A DNA stretch of 41,731 nucleotides from Clostridia bacterium (GTDB lineage Bacteria > Bacillota > Clostridia > Oscillospirales > Butyricicoccaceae): assembly GCA_017408485.1 (NCBI GenBank), contig JAFQUM010000010.1, forward strand, positions 1 to 41,731, given 5' to 3'. Numbering within the stretch: position 1 is the stretch's first letter; each line of letters begins with the position of its first letter. Shown piece after piece: positions 23,508 to 32,122 of the stretch. The position numbers were made by a program, and so were the translations under genes. The notes under the pieces were generated by a model, which worked only from the letters and a program-made list of their open reading frames with translations, searched no databases and was not told the DNA's origin.

Positions 23508-24080
23508 TTAAATGATCATTTTAAGCGCTGTTACCAGCATTTCCGCATGGTCAAAAGCCATACGCTGCTCACTGAGCGGTGTGACCGTAATGGGTTTATC
23601 CGAATAGCTAAACTCAATCAGCTCATTGCCGCAGGTCAGCTTTACCCTACTTTCCTCTTGCTCGAGGTCAAACCAGCGAGCATCTTGAGCATCGTCTGCA
23701 GCCTTGGCAGGCAACTCAGACTCGGTCTGCGCCAAAAAGGTGCGGGTCACCACCCAGCCACGGGGATCTCTGCCCGGCTTACTGAAGAAGCCGACAGGTG
23801 TGAGAGCTACACCGTTTATTCCCGTCTCTTCAAGCAATTCGCGCTCGGCAGTCTGCTCTATGGACTCGCCCATATTGGCAAAGCCTCCGGGAAACGCCCA
23901 ACATCCTAAATAGGGATGTCCGCCCCGCTTGATGAGCAACACTTGGCGGGTATCCCCCGCCTTGGCAATGATGATAACATCTGCCGTAAGGGATGGCTTT
24001 GGGTATTTGTCACTCGAGTAGTTTTTTAAAAACTCAGCCTCGGTGAGACCGTCTTTGTCAATTCTTTCACTGTAAGGCAA
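23508..24080 (-). CDS. Nudix hydrolase
   Basis: A 190-residue hydrolase of nucleoside-diphosphate derivatives. The full Nudix box GX5EX7REUXEEXGU is visible in GGFANMGESIEQ followed by TAERELLEETGI. The frame is open upstream to 24191, but a promoter at 24148-24176 would start the transcript near 24141, and the first good site is GCGGAG followed 8 nt later by TTG at 24080, giving an N terminus MPYSERIDKDG. The form GHPYLGCWAFPGGFANMGES resembles ADP-ribose/NAD-type Nudix enzymes; its place ahead of nfnAB would suit turnover of oxidised or hydrated pyridine nucleotides, but that is inference. Confidence 0.85.
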   Translation of the reverse strand: MPYSERIDKDGLTEAEFLKNYSSDKYPKPSLTADVIIIAKAGDTRQVLLIKRGGHPYLGCWAFPGGFANMGESIEQTAERELLEETGINGVALTPVGFFSKPGRDPRGWVVTRTFLAQTESELPAKAADDAQDARWFDLEQEESRVKLTCGNELIEFSYSDKPITVTPLSEQRMAFDHAEMLVTALKMII

Positions 24081-24147
24081 AAAATCAACTCCGCTCTTAT
24101 TCAGGGTGTGGGCACAACAAAACAGGAGCCCACATTCTCCCGATGAT

Positions 24148-24176
24148 ATTGTAACACAATAATGTATGTTTGCCAA
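24148..24176 (-). promoter_or_regulatory. Sigma-A promoter for the Nudix-nfnA-nfnB unit
   Basis: On the minus strand TTGGCA (24171-24176) and TACAAT (24148-24153) are separated by exactly 17 nt. A GTGGGC/GCCCAC hairpin lies in the leader before the TTG start. Confidence 0.7.
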
Positions 24177-24358
24177 CCCCAAAAGGAGCATTTTCGACGA
24201 TTTTTTGGGTTATTTTTTGCCGTAAAAGCCTTGAAATGTATACCTTTTTCGTGTGTTTAAGCCCCAAACCGCCTCAAAACCGATCAACACGATTTTGGTA
24301 TATTTTAGCAAGCAAAAGCGATATGCTTTTTGTCATTTTCAGCTTGATAAAATATACA
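24177..24358. other. AT-rich intergenic region
   Basis: This stretch separates two divergent promoters. I see only T-runs and no convincing gene, hairpin or repeat in it. Confidence 0.5.
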
Positions 24359-24387
24359 TTGCCAATATAAGTGTAATGGGTTATACT
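24359..24387 (+). promoter_or_regulatory. Sigma-A promoter of the SSAT-like acetyltransferase gene
   Basis: TTGCCA (24359-24364) and TATACT (24382-24387) are separated by exactly 17 nt. The transcript would start near 24394 with a very short leader that includes AGGAG. Confidence 0.75.
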
Positions 24388-24406
24388 GTAGACAGGAGTG
24401 ATGATA

Positions 24407-24889
24407 ATGAAAAGCTTTTCTTACCGCTACGCAACAGAAAACGATACCCAGCTTATACTCAGCTTTATCCGCGGTCTTGCGGAATATGAAAAAATGTCCG
24501 ACCTTGTAGTTGCCACCCCCGAGCTTTTGAAGCATTGGATATTCGATTGCAAAAAGGCAGAGGTCGTGTTCGCCTTGGAGGGCGAAAAAGAGGTTGGCTT
24601 TGCCCTGTTTTTCCATAACTTTTCGACCTTTGTAGGCAGAGCGGGATTGTATTTGGAGGATCTGTTTATTCTTCCCGAATATCGCGGCAAGGGCTACGGC
24701 ACCGGTCTTTTGCGGGTGCTTGCCAATATTGCCGTTGAGCGCGGCTGCGGCAGATTTGAATGGACCTGCCTTGATTGGAACAAGCCGAGCATCGACTATT
24801 ATCTCAGGCTTGGCGCACTTCCTCAGGATGAGTGGACCATCTACCGCCTTGACGGCGAGAGACTGAAAAGGTTTGCAGAGGGAAAATAA
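24407..24889 (+). CDS. GNAT acetyltransferase, spermidine/diamine acetyltransferase-like
   Basis: A 160-residue GNAT enzyme. Motif A is LYLEDLFILPEYRGKGYGTGLL with the acetyl-CoA-binding RGKGYG. The following CGRFEWTCLDWNKPSIDYYLRLGA closely matches the region of eukaryotic SSAT that reads WN-PSI-FY---GA, so a diamine or polyamine is the likely acetyl acceptor. The ATG at 24407 lies 8 nt after AGGAG; nearer in-frame codons at 24398 and 24401 are too close to it. The gene is monocistronic between a clear promoter and a clear terminator. Confidence 0.85.
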   Translation: MKSFSYRYATENDTQLILSFIRGLAEYEKMSDLVVATPELLKHWIFDCKKAEVVFALEGEKEVGFALFFHNFSTFVGRAGLYLEDLFILPEYRGKGYGTGLLRVLANIAVERGCGRFEWTCLDWNKPSIDYYLRLGALPQDEWTIYRLDGERLKRFAEGK

Positions 24890-24894
24890 TATAA

Positions 24895-24927
24895 ACCGCC
24901 GACGGGAGACCCGTCGGCGGTATTTTT
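24895..24927. terminator. Bidirectional terminator between convergent genes
   Basis: A 12-bp GC-rich stem (24895-24906 with 24910-24921) with a 3-nt loop is followed by ATTTTTA on the plus strand. It ends the acetyltransferase transcript and lies at the stop of the convergent lipoprotein gene. Confidence 0.88.
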
Positions 24928-26959
24928 ATCCTATCTTTTCCCATAGTGGTGTGTCTGTCCAATCGGTGCCAAGCTGAGTGCGTATGCAAGCGCGATAGTA
25001 TTCAAGCTTTGATTTAAGTCCGAGATGGGAAGAATCGAAATATTTAGTATATTTGTTTTCAGGATGCAGTGCTGCCATCATAGCATATTCAAAAACTCTC
25101 GCCCTATCCTCGCCCGAATCGGTGCAGGCATAATCATCAACAAAAAAGCTTTCATATCCCCTGACCGCGCCCTCAACGGCATCGCCGTCACCGGTATATT
25201 TGAAGCTTGCAGGATTAAGAGCAAGCCAGCCTTCCTCAGAGTATGACGGAGTATCGCTATGCTTTGAGCCAAACTCAAGGCGCTTGTCTATAATATGTGA
25301 AAACTCGTGATAGACCGTCTGCTCCATAATATGTGTTGCGATATCAGGATGACGGGCATCAAGTCCCATCACAAACTTGCCAGCATCCTCATAGACAAAC
25401 CCCGCATAGGTGCTGCCAGTTTCTTTATGGCTGATCTGCCCCGAGAAGAGCTGTATCTCGATTGAATAATTCTGACCGAACAGCAGCTTTTTAAAGAAGC
25501 CTTCGGGGAAGTTTGCCAAAGCCTTTTCCAGTCCGTCGAGAGCGGCGGTGACTGCGCTTTCACTATGGGCTCGATTGCCTACTTTGTAATTGCCCAGCTC
25601 TTTCTCACATTGGTCGGCAATGAGTATTGTGAGTCCGTAATTTACACCTATGGAATCTGCACGGTCATAGTATTTTTGTGCAAGTGCCTCCCCTGCGGAC
25701 AGAACAAGGGTTGAGAGGTCTTCAAGCATTAAGCCGTCGCCTTTTACCTCTTTGGACATATCCCAGAAAAGTATTCTGCCCTTGCCGTCAAGACCGCTAA
25801 GTGCGAAGAAATACCCGTTATATTCGGGGAACCAAACGGGATCGCATTGCAAGCCCATCCAATCGGCATCGGTAACGATGCAGGTTGAGACAAAGCCGCC
25901 CTTTTCATCATATACGAATATTTGCGGATCTCCCTCAGAATTGTATGATGCCTCAAATATCTTGTCACCCACAAGCAGAGTCTGTGCAAACCGATTCTGT
26001 GAGTAGATCTTTGTGCCAACGGAGTTTATAAGAAGATTCGTGCCGCTTTTTCCCGTCAGCTGAGCGGCGGTAAGTATGCCGTTGCTTTCGATCTTCTGAG
26101 CGGGATATTGGGTTTCTATCTTAGCAAGTTCACCACTGTCAAGATTAAAGACCCCATAGTGTTCAAGCATATCGGCAGTGTCTATATACGAGATAGTAAC
26201 TAAATATCCGTTATCCTCCATAACCCTGATATCGTGGTATTCCCGATTCACCCGCTTATCCATATTGATCGCAAGGTTTGTTATAATAATTCCCTTCTCT
26301 GTAAAGGTATATGCCTTTTCACATTTTGTGTCAAGATAGACCTGCTTTGCGCTGTATTTATAGTCTGTTATCTCCTTTAGATTACTGTCAAACACGGTGA
26401 TCTTTCCATTTGTGTTATCGTGGAAAACCGCCTTGTTTCCGCATATTTGCAGATGATATTCCGCCGCGCCCATCATATTATTCTGAGCGAGTATCTGCCC
26501 GTTTTCAATACTGATAAGGCTCAGCTTTGCGTATACAGACTTTGCCTCAAAATCATATCCGCCCGATACGGCAAGAAGATTGTTACCCAACCGATAAAGC
26601 TCATTGATATTAGTCAGCTCTGCATGGTTTGTTGCAAATAGATTTATATTTTCTCCCCAAGACTGCAAGGATGAAAGGATGGAATTACCCTTATCCGGCA
26701 CTCTGTCGGTAGGCTCAACGGGGTCGCTCGGCGGAGTAGGAACATCTGGGTCTTCAGGCTTTTCGGGAACTCCAGGATCGGTGGGCTCATCGGGTTTTGA
26801 TGTGGTGTCGTCAGGGGTCGCGCTTTGCGTGGGGTCTTTATCACCGTCGATTATGGGCGGTGTTTGGGTATTGTCAGGCTTTTCCGTCTCTTTGGCGCAA
26901 GCGCAGAAAACAACAAGTAGTGCAAGGCATATTGACAATATCTTAAAAGTGCTTTTCAT
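24926..26959 (-). CDS. Lipoprotein with proline linker and HExxH metalloprotease-like domain
   Basis: A 677-residue predicted lipoprotein. The signal ends at CAC, with lipid cysteine C21. Residues about 25-85 are a P-x-(E/D)-P repeat linker. About 95-420 contains short repeated beta-rich segments (ISIENGQILAQ, TVFDSNLKEI, VFNLDSGELAK, IFVYDEKGGFV) that suggest a beta-propeller. The C-terminal domain has the zinc-binding HEFSH at 551-555 and, about 62 residues later, SGEDRARVFEYAM, a spacing seen in gluzincins of the lethal-factor-like group (M34-related). H551, E552 and H555 are intact. The ATG follows AAGGGTGG. It would act outside the membrane; the substrate is unknown. I call the protease fold from the motif alone. 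Confidence 0.72.
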   Translation of the reverse strand: MKSTFKILSICLALLVVFCACAKETEKPDNTQTPPIIDGDKDPTQSATPDDTTSKPDEPTDPGVPEKPEDPDVPTPPSDPVEPTDRVPDKGNSILSSLQSWGENINLFATNHAELTNINELYRLGNNLLAVSGGYDFEAKSVYAKLSLISIENGQILAQNNMMGAAEYHLQICGNKAVFHDNTNGKITVFDSNLKEITDYKYSAKQVYLDTKCEKAYTFTEKGIIITNLAINMDKRVNREYHDIRVMEDNGYLVTISYIDTADMLEHYGVFNLDSGELAKIETQYPAQKIESNGILTAAQLTGKSGTNLLINSVGTKIYSQNRFAQTLLVGDKIFEASYNSEGDPQIFVYDEKGGFVSTCIVTDADWMGLQCDPVWFPEYNGYFFALSGLDGKGRILFWDMSKEVKGDGLMLEDLSTLVLSAGEALAQKYYDRADSIGVNYGLTILIADQCEKELGNYKVGNRAHSESAVTAALDGLEKALANFPEGFFKKLLFGQNYSIEIQLFSGQISHKETGSTYAGFVYEDAGKFVMGLDARHPDIATHIMEQTVYHEFSHIIDKRLEFGSKHSDTPSYSEEGWLALNPASFKYTGDGDAVEGAVRGYESFFVDDYACTDSGEDRARVFEYAMMAALHPENKYTKYFDSSHLGLKSKLEYYRACIRTQLGTDWTDTPLWEKIG

Positions 26960-26992
26960 ATCAGCACCACCCTTTCGCGGTTCTTTGTCCTT

Positions 26993-27038
26993 ATAATAGC
27001 ATAAAAAGCCATCTCAGTTCAATTACAAAAGTGTAACA
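26993..27038 (-). promoter_or_regulatory. Promoter and upstream element of the HExxH lipoprotein gene
   Basis: On the minus strand TTGAAC (27017-27022) and TATTAT (26993-26998) are separated by 18 nt. Directly upstream is TGTTACACTTTTGTAA (27023-27038), which contains a TTACA-N4-TGTAA dyad and matches the element at the same position in two other lipoprotein operons. Confidence 0.5.
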
Positions 27039-27039
27039 G

Positions 27040-27074
27040 AAAACACCACCGGCAATTAAGGTCGGTGGTGTTTT
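27040..27074 (-). terminator. Terminator of the amino-sugar activation unit
   Basis: A 12-bp stem (27040-27051 with 27063-27074) lies 17 nt beyond the nucleotidyltransferase stop. On the minus strand its right arm ends in TTTT followed by CTGTT. Confidence 0.7.
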
Positions 27075-27091
27075 GCTCTAATATATTGTTT

Positions 27092-27835
27092 TCAAATTCG
27101 TGTTTTAAGTATTCTCTCACAGGCTTCCAAATCTTCCGGGGTGTTGATTCCACGCAGGTCATCCCCGTCAGCGTTAAAATATGTTTCGACCTTAAGTCCC
27201 TTCTTGACCATCAGCTCGGGCACTTCTGTGAGGTAATATTCCTTCTGAACATTAGCACAGCCGACCTCAGGGAGGATATCAAACAAAGCCTTGCTGTCAA
27301 ACACCATAACCCCGGAAAACAGTTCTTTTATCTGTGCCTGCTCGGGAGTGCAGTCCTTGCCCTCAACTATCGCCTTAAACCTGCCGTTTTCATCACGCAA
27401 GATCCTTGCCCAAAGTTTCAGATCGGGATTCTCTGCCGTCATCATTGTGCAATGAGTGCCGTTTTTATCGTGCTGAGCGCACATTTTTTCCATCTCTTCA
27501 CGATGAAAGAGGGGCATATCGCCAAATGTGACAAGCACATTTCCGTCAAAGTCCTTAAAATGCTCAGCGCAAACCATTACAGCGTGGCCTGTGCCTAACT
27601 GCTCAGTTTGCTCCACATAATTGTAGCTGTTGCCAAAGTATTCAAGTATCTGCTCCTTGGCATAGCCTACAACAATAAAGATATTACTTGCATCAATGAA
27701 GCCTATATTTTCAAGAGATACCTGAAGCATTGGCTTTCCGCAAACACGGAACATTGCCTTTGCGGTATCACCGCTTATGGGTTGCAGGCGTTTTCCTTTG
27801 CCTGCCGCGGGAACTATTGCTCTGATAGCTTTCAC
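27092..27835 (-). CDS. Sugar-phosphate nucleotidyltransferase, GlmU N-terminal-like
   Basis: A 247-residue nucleotidyltransferase that should join a sugar-1-phosphate to UTP (or another NTP) with release of pyrophosphate. The N-terminal nucleotide-binding motif is VPAAGKGKRLQP, followed by KPMLQ. EQLGTGHAV and the metal-binding GDMP correspond to the uracil- and Mg-binding segments of GlmU, and KEYYLTEVPELM is also GlmU-like. The left-handed beta-helix acetyltransferase half of GlmU is missing. Translation seems to start at GTG 27835 behind AAGAGGTG. It lies 30 nt after a NahK-like kinase gene, so UDP-GlcNAc or UDP-GalNAc is the likely product. Confidence 0.85.
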   Translation of the reverse strand: MKAIRAIVPAAGKGKRLQPISGDTAKAMFRVCGKPMLQVSLENIGFIDASNIFIVVGYAKEQILEYFGNSYNYVEQTEQLGTGHAVMVCAEHFKDFDGNVLVTFGDMPLFHREEMEKMCAQHDKNGTHCTMMTAENPDLKLWARILRDENGRFKAIVEGKDCTPEQAQIKELFSGVMVFDSKALFDILPEVGCANVQKEYYLTEVPELMVKKGLKVETYFNADGDDLRGINTPEDLEACERILKTRI

Positions 27836-27865
27836 AGCGCACCTCTTCCATATCTTCTATGCAGA

Positions 27866-29587
27866 TCATCTGCACTTTTTCATTTGGTCAAAATCCGCCT
27901 CAAGTTCAAGCTCATTGTATATCTTAATAAGGATCTCAACGATCTGAGGAAGCTTTTTCTCCATATCCTCTGCCAACTTAAGCTGAGTCCTTGCGCGGTC
28001 AAGATTCTGACCGGGATAGAAAATGTTGTAATAAGTGTCTCCGTTAATATGATCCATAAGGAAGCGTATTCCGTCTTCCATAGTTATGATGAATGCCGCA
28101 TAGGGCAGCAGACCAAGTTCCTTCTTGGTGAGGATATCACCGCAAGCCCGAAGGTATCCGCGAGCATAGCTCTCATACATCTCCAGATCGCAGCTGACCT
28201 TTGTAAGATCCCTTTCATCATCATTTGCAGTATTTGTGCCAACCCTCATACTGTCACCAAAATCATACAGTGGCGAAGAAGGCATAACCGTATCAAGGTC
28301 TATTATAGCAACAGGAAGGTCGGTTTTTTTGTCGAATAAAATATTATTGAGATTGCAGTCGTTATGACAGACTCTCAAGGGGATATCTCCATTTTCGAGC
28401 GCCTCACTGATAAGTCCGTATTTATCCTTGCGCTCACGAACAAAATCGATCTCCGGCCACACGTGCTTAACGCGGTCCTTGGGGTCGCGGACTATGCTCT
28501 CTTCCAAGGCAATATACCGTTTCATCGTGTTATGAAAGTCGGGAATAACTATCTTTATTTCATTGGGGTCCACATCGGACATTTCTTTCAATAATGAGCC
28601 AAACGCCATACCTGCTTGATACAAAACATCAGGATTATCAGTATTATCCATCGAATAGACATCGTCTATATAATTGACGATTCTCCAACAACCGGAATCA
28701 TCTTTGAGATAGGACCTACCGTCCTTTGTGGAGCGGATGGTCTGCACCGCTCCGCGCTTGTCTTTTTCTAAAAGATGAAACTTACCAAAAAGATGATTTG
28801 ATATGGTTTTAAAGTTTTCCATCAGCGCATCAACATCAGGAAATACATTGGTATTAATTCGCTGAAGGGTATATGTATGTATATGCCCCGAGTCGGAAAG
28901 AGTCTCGATCTTGTAGGTTCGGTTTATGTATCCCTTATTGATCTGGATGATTTTTTTAACATCTCCGCGAATTGCGAACTTTTCGGCAATGTTTTGAATC
29001 TCATTAACCGGTGATAATGCTCTTTCATCAGGATTTAAGGTTAAACGCAATACTGCGCCCGAAACATCGGAATCGAAATCAACAAAAGCCATTACCTTTA
29101 TGATTCTTTTCAAATGCTCTGCTAAAACAGTGTTTTTTGTAGCAACCCTAAATAGGAAATAGTATAAAACTCGGATTGCAATACTGAATACGAAGTATAA
29201 TATCGCAAATGTTATTAATATGGTTATAGGTATCTCCGCCACTTTGAGTCCATAGGTCAGCGCTACACCTAAGAGCACTACCGCTCCGCTTCCCAATACA
29301 AGCGAAAACGCCTCACGGATGTAGGCATGAATAAATCCGTATCTCCATATCTGCTTATAGACTTCAAAAACAAATCTTAAGCCAAAAACCAATACATAAC
29401 CTGCAAGCAAATAAAAAACAGCTATTATCGAGGGTATAGTATTTCCCAGCGAGCCACACAAACTAAAAACAACCAACCAGCAAAATACATAAACAATGGA
29501 ATCATAGAGCACAAGCATCCAGCGATTTGTCTCTCGTTTCTGTAAACGATTGTCGGCTTTTTTAGTGTTATTGTTTTCTTTTTTCAC
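27866..29587 (-). CDS. Fusion of a CapD-like membrane domain with an N-acetylhexosamine 1-kinase-like domain
   Basis: A 573-residue protein. Residues 1-150 contain four predicted transmembrane helices (about 24-46, 52-72, 92-114, 120-148) with YKQIWRYGFIHAYIREA between the second and third, as in the membrane part of CapD/WbpM sugar-nucleotide epimerases. Residues about 205-573 are an aminoglycoside-phosphotransferase fold that closely resembles Bifidobacterium NahK (LnpB): NKGYINRTYKI, LQRINTNVFPD, the catalytic loop HNDCNLNN (408-415) and metal-binding DLDTVMP (430-436), then YDFGDSMR. The CapD catalytic domain is absent. GTG at 29587 follows AGGAGAG. I infer that it makes HexNAc-1-phosphate at the membrane for the uridylyltransferase encoded next. 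Confidence 0.82.
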   Translation of the reverse strand: MKKENNNTKKADNRLQKRETNRWMLVLYDSIVYVFCWLVVFSLCGSLGNTIPSIIAVFYLLAGYVLVFGLRFVFEVYKQIWRYGFIHAYIREAFSLVLGSGAVVLLGVALTYGLKVAEIPITILITFAILYFVFSIAIRVLYYFLFRVATKNTVLAEHLKRIIKVMAFVDFDSDVSGAVLRLTLNPDERALSPVNEIQNIAEKFAIRGDVKKIIQINKGYINRTYKIETLSDSGHIHTYTLQRINTNVFPDVDALMENFKTISNHLFGKFHLLEKDKRGAVQTIRSTKDGRSYLKDDSGCWRIVNYIDDVYSMDNTDNPDVLYQAGMAFGSLLKEMSDVDPNEIKIVIPDFHNTMKRYIALEESIVRDPKDRVKHVWPEIDFVRERKDKYGLISEALENGDIPLRVCHNDCNLNNILFDKKTDLPVAIIDLDTVMPSSPLYDFGDSMRVGTNTANDDERDLTKVSCDLEMYESYARGYLRACGDILTKKELGLLPYAAFIITMEDGIRFLMDHINGDTYYNIFYPGQNLDRARTQLKLAEDMEKKLPQIVEILIKIYNELELEADFDQMKKCR

Positions 29588-29738
29588 GGATTCCCTCTCC
29601 TAACTTAAGTTTTTAGGGATCAACCTTTAAAAAAGTCACCTGCCGTTTGATAAATCTCGCGATTATAACATAATAGTGATTATTATTATAATGATAACAC
29701 ATATATATGTTTTTTTCAACTATTAAGAATTTTTACAT

Positions 29739-29773
29739 AAAAACGCTCTGCAGGATAGCCCGCAGAGCGTTTT
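29739..29773 (-). terminator. Terminator of the greA-lysS-pspC operon
   Basis: A 12-bp stem (29740-29751 with 29762-29773) is followed on the minus strand by a T-run, 16 nt after the pspC stop. Confidence 0.85.
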
Positions 29774-29789
29774 GCGTTTAATTCACTTT

Positions 29790-29981
29790 TTATGCTTCGG
29801 GTTGATCGGGCATAATGATCAAGGCAATAATGTAAGCCAAAAGTCCACAGCCTGCACACAAAGCAATGATGACCCAAATAAGACGAATAATAGTAGGATC
29901 TACACCTAAGTATTCTCCTACACCGCCGCATACACCGGCGATCTTCTTATTGGTTTTAGAGCGATATAATTTCTTTTCCAT
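29790..29981 (-). CDS. PspC domain small membrane protein
   Basis: A 63-residue protein of the PspC family. The N-terminal half is KKLYRSKTNKKIAGVCGGVGEYLGVDPT, the typical cytoplasmic PspC motif, followed by one hydrophobic helix (IRLIWVIIALCAGCGLLAYIIALIIM). Such proteins act in envelope stress responses; short single-helix forms are common in Firmicutes. The ATG at 29981 is 9 nt after AGAGG; a TTG nine bases upstream is less likely. It is encoded 32 nt after lysS and may share its transcript. Confidence 0.9.
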   Translation of the reverse strand: MEKKLYRSKTNKKIAGVCGGVGEYLGVDPTIIRLIWVIIALCAGCGLLAYIIALIIMPDQPEA

Positions 29982-30013
29982 AGTCCACAACCTCTTTTTT
30001 CTTTTTAATTACA

Positions 30014-31507
30014 TTAGTCCAAAGGCTTCATCGTGGGGAAGAGCAGTACGTCGCGGATGGAGGTATTATTGGTAAGGAACATAACAAGTCGGTCGATACC
30101 GATTCCGCAACCGCCCGTGGGAGGCATACCATATTCCATAGCGGTGAGGTAATCCTCGTCCATCTGGCTTGCTTCCATATCGCCCAGCTCACGAAGCTTC
30201 ATCTGTGCCTCGAAGCGTTGACGCTGATCGATGGGATCGTTAAGCTCGGAGAATGCGTTTGCAAGCTCACTACCCGCAACAAACAGCTCGAAACGCTGTG
30301 TCAGCTCGGGATTCTCAGGATCCTTCTTTGCCAAAGGAGATATCTCAACGGGGTGCATTGTGATAAAGGTAGGCTGGATCAGCTTATCTTCGCAATACTC
30401 CTCAAAGAGCATAGACAAAATGTCGCCCTTCTTGTGCTTCTTTTCAACCTTGATGTGGTGCTCAGCTGCTACCTTGAGAGCATCCTCCATGGTCTTGACC
30501 TCGTCCCAATCAACACCCGAATACTTTTTAACCACCTCTGCCATAGTCATACGGGCAAAGGGCTTGCCGAAATCTATATCATAATCACCATAGGTGATTG
30601 CAGCGGTTCCGTTGACCTCCTCACATACTGTGCGGATAAGTCCTTCGGTAATATCCATCATTCCGTTCATATCGGTATAAGCCTCATAGAACTCAATGGT
30701 GGTAAACTCGGGGTTATGGCGGGTGTCCATACCCTCATTTCTGAACAGTCTGCCTATTTCGTAAACCTTGTCAAAACCACCGACGATAAGTCTCTTAAGT
30801 GGCAGTTCGGTTGCGATACGCAAGTACATATCCAGATCAAGAGTATTATGATGTGTAACAAAAGGTCTTGCGGTGGCGCCGCCCTGAACTGTATTGAGAA
30901 CGGGGGTCTCCACCTCAAGATAGCCAAGGTTGTCAAGGTATTTTCTTACGCCCTTGATTATCTTGCTGCGCTTGAAGAAGGTATCGCGAACCTCAGGGTT
31001 GACTATCAGGTCAACATAGCGCTGACGGTAGCGAAGGTCGGTATCCTGCAAGCCGTGGTATTTTTCGGGCAGGGGCAGCAGCGACTTGCTCAGCAGAGTG
31101 TACTCCTGAACATGTACCGATATCTCACCGCGACGGGTACGGAATACAAAGCCTGTTACACCGATGATGTCACCGATATCAAGCTTTTTAAAGCGATCAT
31201 AAGCAGCCTCACCGATATCGTCTATCTTGAAATAAAGCTGAAGTCTGCCTTCCTGATCCTGAATATGCACAAAGGAAGCCTTGCCCATTTCGCGCTTAGA
31301 CATAATTCTCCCTGCAACGGAAACGGTCTGATTTTCAAGTGTTTCAAAATTATCAAAAATCTTCTGGCTGTTTGCTGTGCGCTCAAACTTGGTCTGCACA
31401 AAGGGGTCTAAGCCTTCGTTACGCAGATTGGTCAGCTTGTCACGACGGATCTGCAACAGCTCAGAAAGTTCAACCTGTTCTTCTTGAACGATCTTGTTTT
31501 CTTCCAT
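30014..31507 (-). CDS. lysS: Lysyl-tRNA synthetase (class II)
   Basis: A 497-residue enzyme that charges tRNA-Lys. The N-terminal OB-fold anticodon-binding domain (about 55-150, with [18 protein letters not shown]) precedes the class II catalytic core. Motif 2 is [15 protein letters not shown] and motif 3 is [14 protein letters not shown]. The ATG at 31507 follows GAGGAAAG; an earlier in-frame codon overlaps the greA end and is rejected. It lies 20 nt after greA, an order common in Firmicutes. I see no T-box leader. Confidence 0.97.
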   Translation of the reverse strand: MEENKIVQEEQVELSELLQIRRDKLTNLRNEGLDPFVQTKFERTANSQKIFDNFETLENQTVSVAGRIMSKREMGKASFVHIQDQEGRLQLYFKIDDIGEAAYDRFKKLDIGDIIGVTGFVFRTRRGEISVHVQEYTLLSKSLLPLPEKYHGLQDTDLRYRQRYVDLIVNPEVRDTFFKRSKIIKGVRKYLDNLGYLEVETPVLNTVQGGATARPFVTHHNTLDLDMYLRIATELPLKRLIVGGFDKVYEIGRLFRNEGMDTRHNPEFTTIEFYEAYTDMNGMMDITEGLIRTVCEEVNGTAAITYGDYDIDFGKPFARMTMAEVVKKYSGVDWDEVKTMEDALKVAAEHHIKVEKKHKKGDILSMLFEEYCEDKLIQPTFITMHPVEISPLAKKDPENPELTQRFELFVAGSELANAFSELNDPIDQRQRFEAQMKLRELGDMEASQMDEDYLTAMEYGMPPTGGCGIGIDRLVMFLTNNTSIRDVLLFPTMKPLD

Positions 31508-31527
31508 ATTCTCTTTCCTCACTGAAA

Positions 31528-31992
31528 TTACTTTGTGATGGCGATTATCCTGCAAACCTTTGTGCCGGACAGAGTCTCGACAGTAACCTCATCACCCTCG
31601 TGCTTGCCCATAATAGCCTTGCCGATGGGAGATTCGTCGGACAATCTTCCTACAAAAGGATTTGCTTCCTGAGAGCCGACGATAGTATACTCGGTCTCAG
31701 CTCCGTCGATGGTGAGGGTTACCTTGACACCCATAGTAACGCCCTTACCTTGTGCCGCCTCGCTAATAATAACAGCATTGGCAATTATATTTTCAAGCTC
31801 GGCAATACGGGAATACAGCTTGCCCTGCTCGTTTTTTGCCTCATCATATTCGCTGTTTTCGGAAAGATCACCAAAAGAACGAGCCTCTTTGATCTGCTCG
31901 GCAACTTCTCTTTCACGGACTGTGCGAAGATGTACAAGCTCCTGTTTAAGCTCCTCTAATCTATCCTTAGTAAGTTTGAACTGCTTTTGCAT
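31528..31992 (-). CDS. greA: Transcription elongation factor GreA
   Basis: A 154-residue factor that rescues backtracked RNA polymerase by stimulating transcript cleavage. The N-terminal coiled coil contains the acidic tip [20 protein letters not shown] (about 37-56), whose D and E residues coordinate the catalytic magnesium, and the C-terminal FKBP-like domain contains [31 protein letters not shown]. Length is normal. First gene of greA-lysS-pspC. Confidence 0.97.
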   Translation of the reverse strand: MQKQFKLTKDRLEELKQELVHLRTVREREVAEQIKEARSFGDLSENSEYDEAKNEQGKLYSRIAELENIIANAVIISEAAQGKGVTMGVKVTLTIDGAETEYTIVGSQEANPFVGRLSDESPIGKAIMGKHEGDEVTVETLSGTKVCRIIAITK

Positions 31993-32048
31993 TTTAAAGC
32001 GCCCCTTCCTATTTAATCATTAATTTATAATATGTTTTATATGGTTAA

Positions 32049-32079
32049 GTATCCTTTGCCAAAAAGTGGGAAAGGATAC
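32049..32079. other. Hairpin between ctpA-like gene and greA
   Basis: GTATCCTTT (32049-32057) pairs perfectly with AAAGGATAC (32071-32079) around a 13-nt loop. There is no T-run on either side. It may mark the 3' end of the S41 protease mRNA or overlap the greA promoter. Confidence 0.4.
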
Positions 32080-32122
32080 TCAATTTATTATATTGATCAA
32101 TATGCGTTCTGTCAAGAAAGAA

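Noticed and set aside
30218..31411. A 397-codon plus-strand frame opposite lysS
   Set aside because: It is antisense to a clear lysyl-tRNA synthetase and has no start signal or domain.
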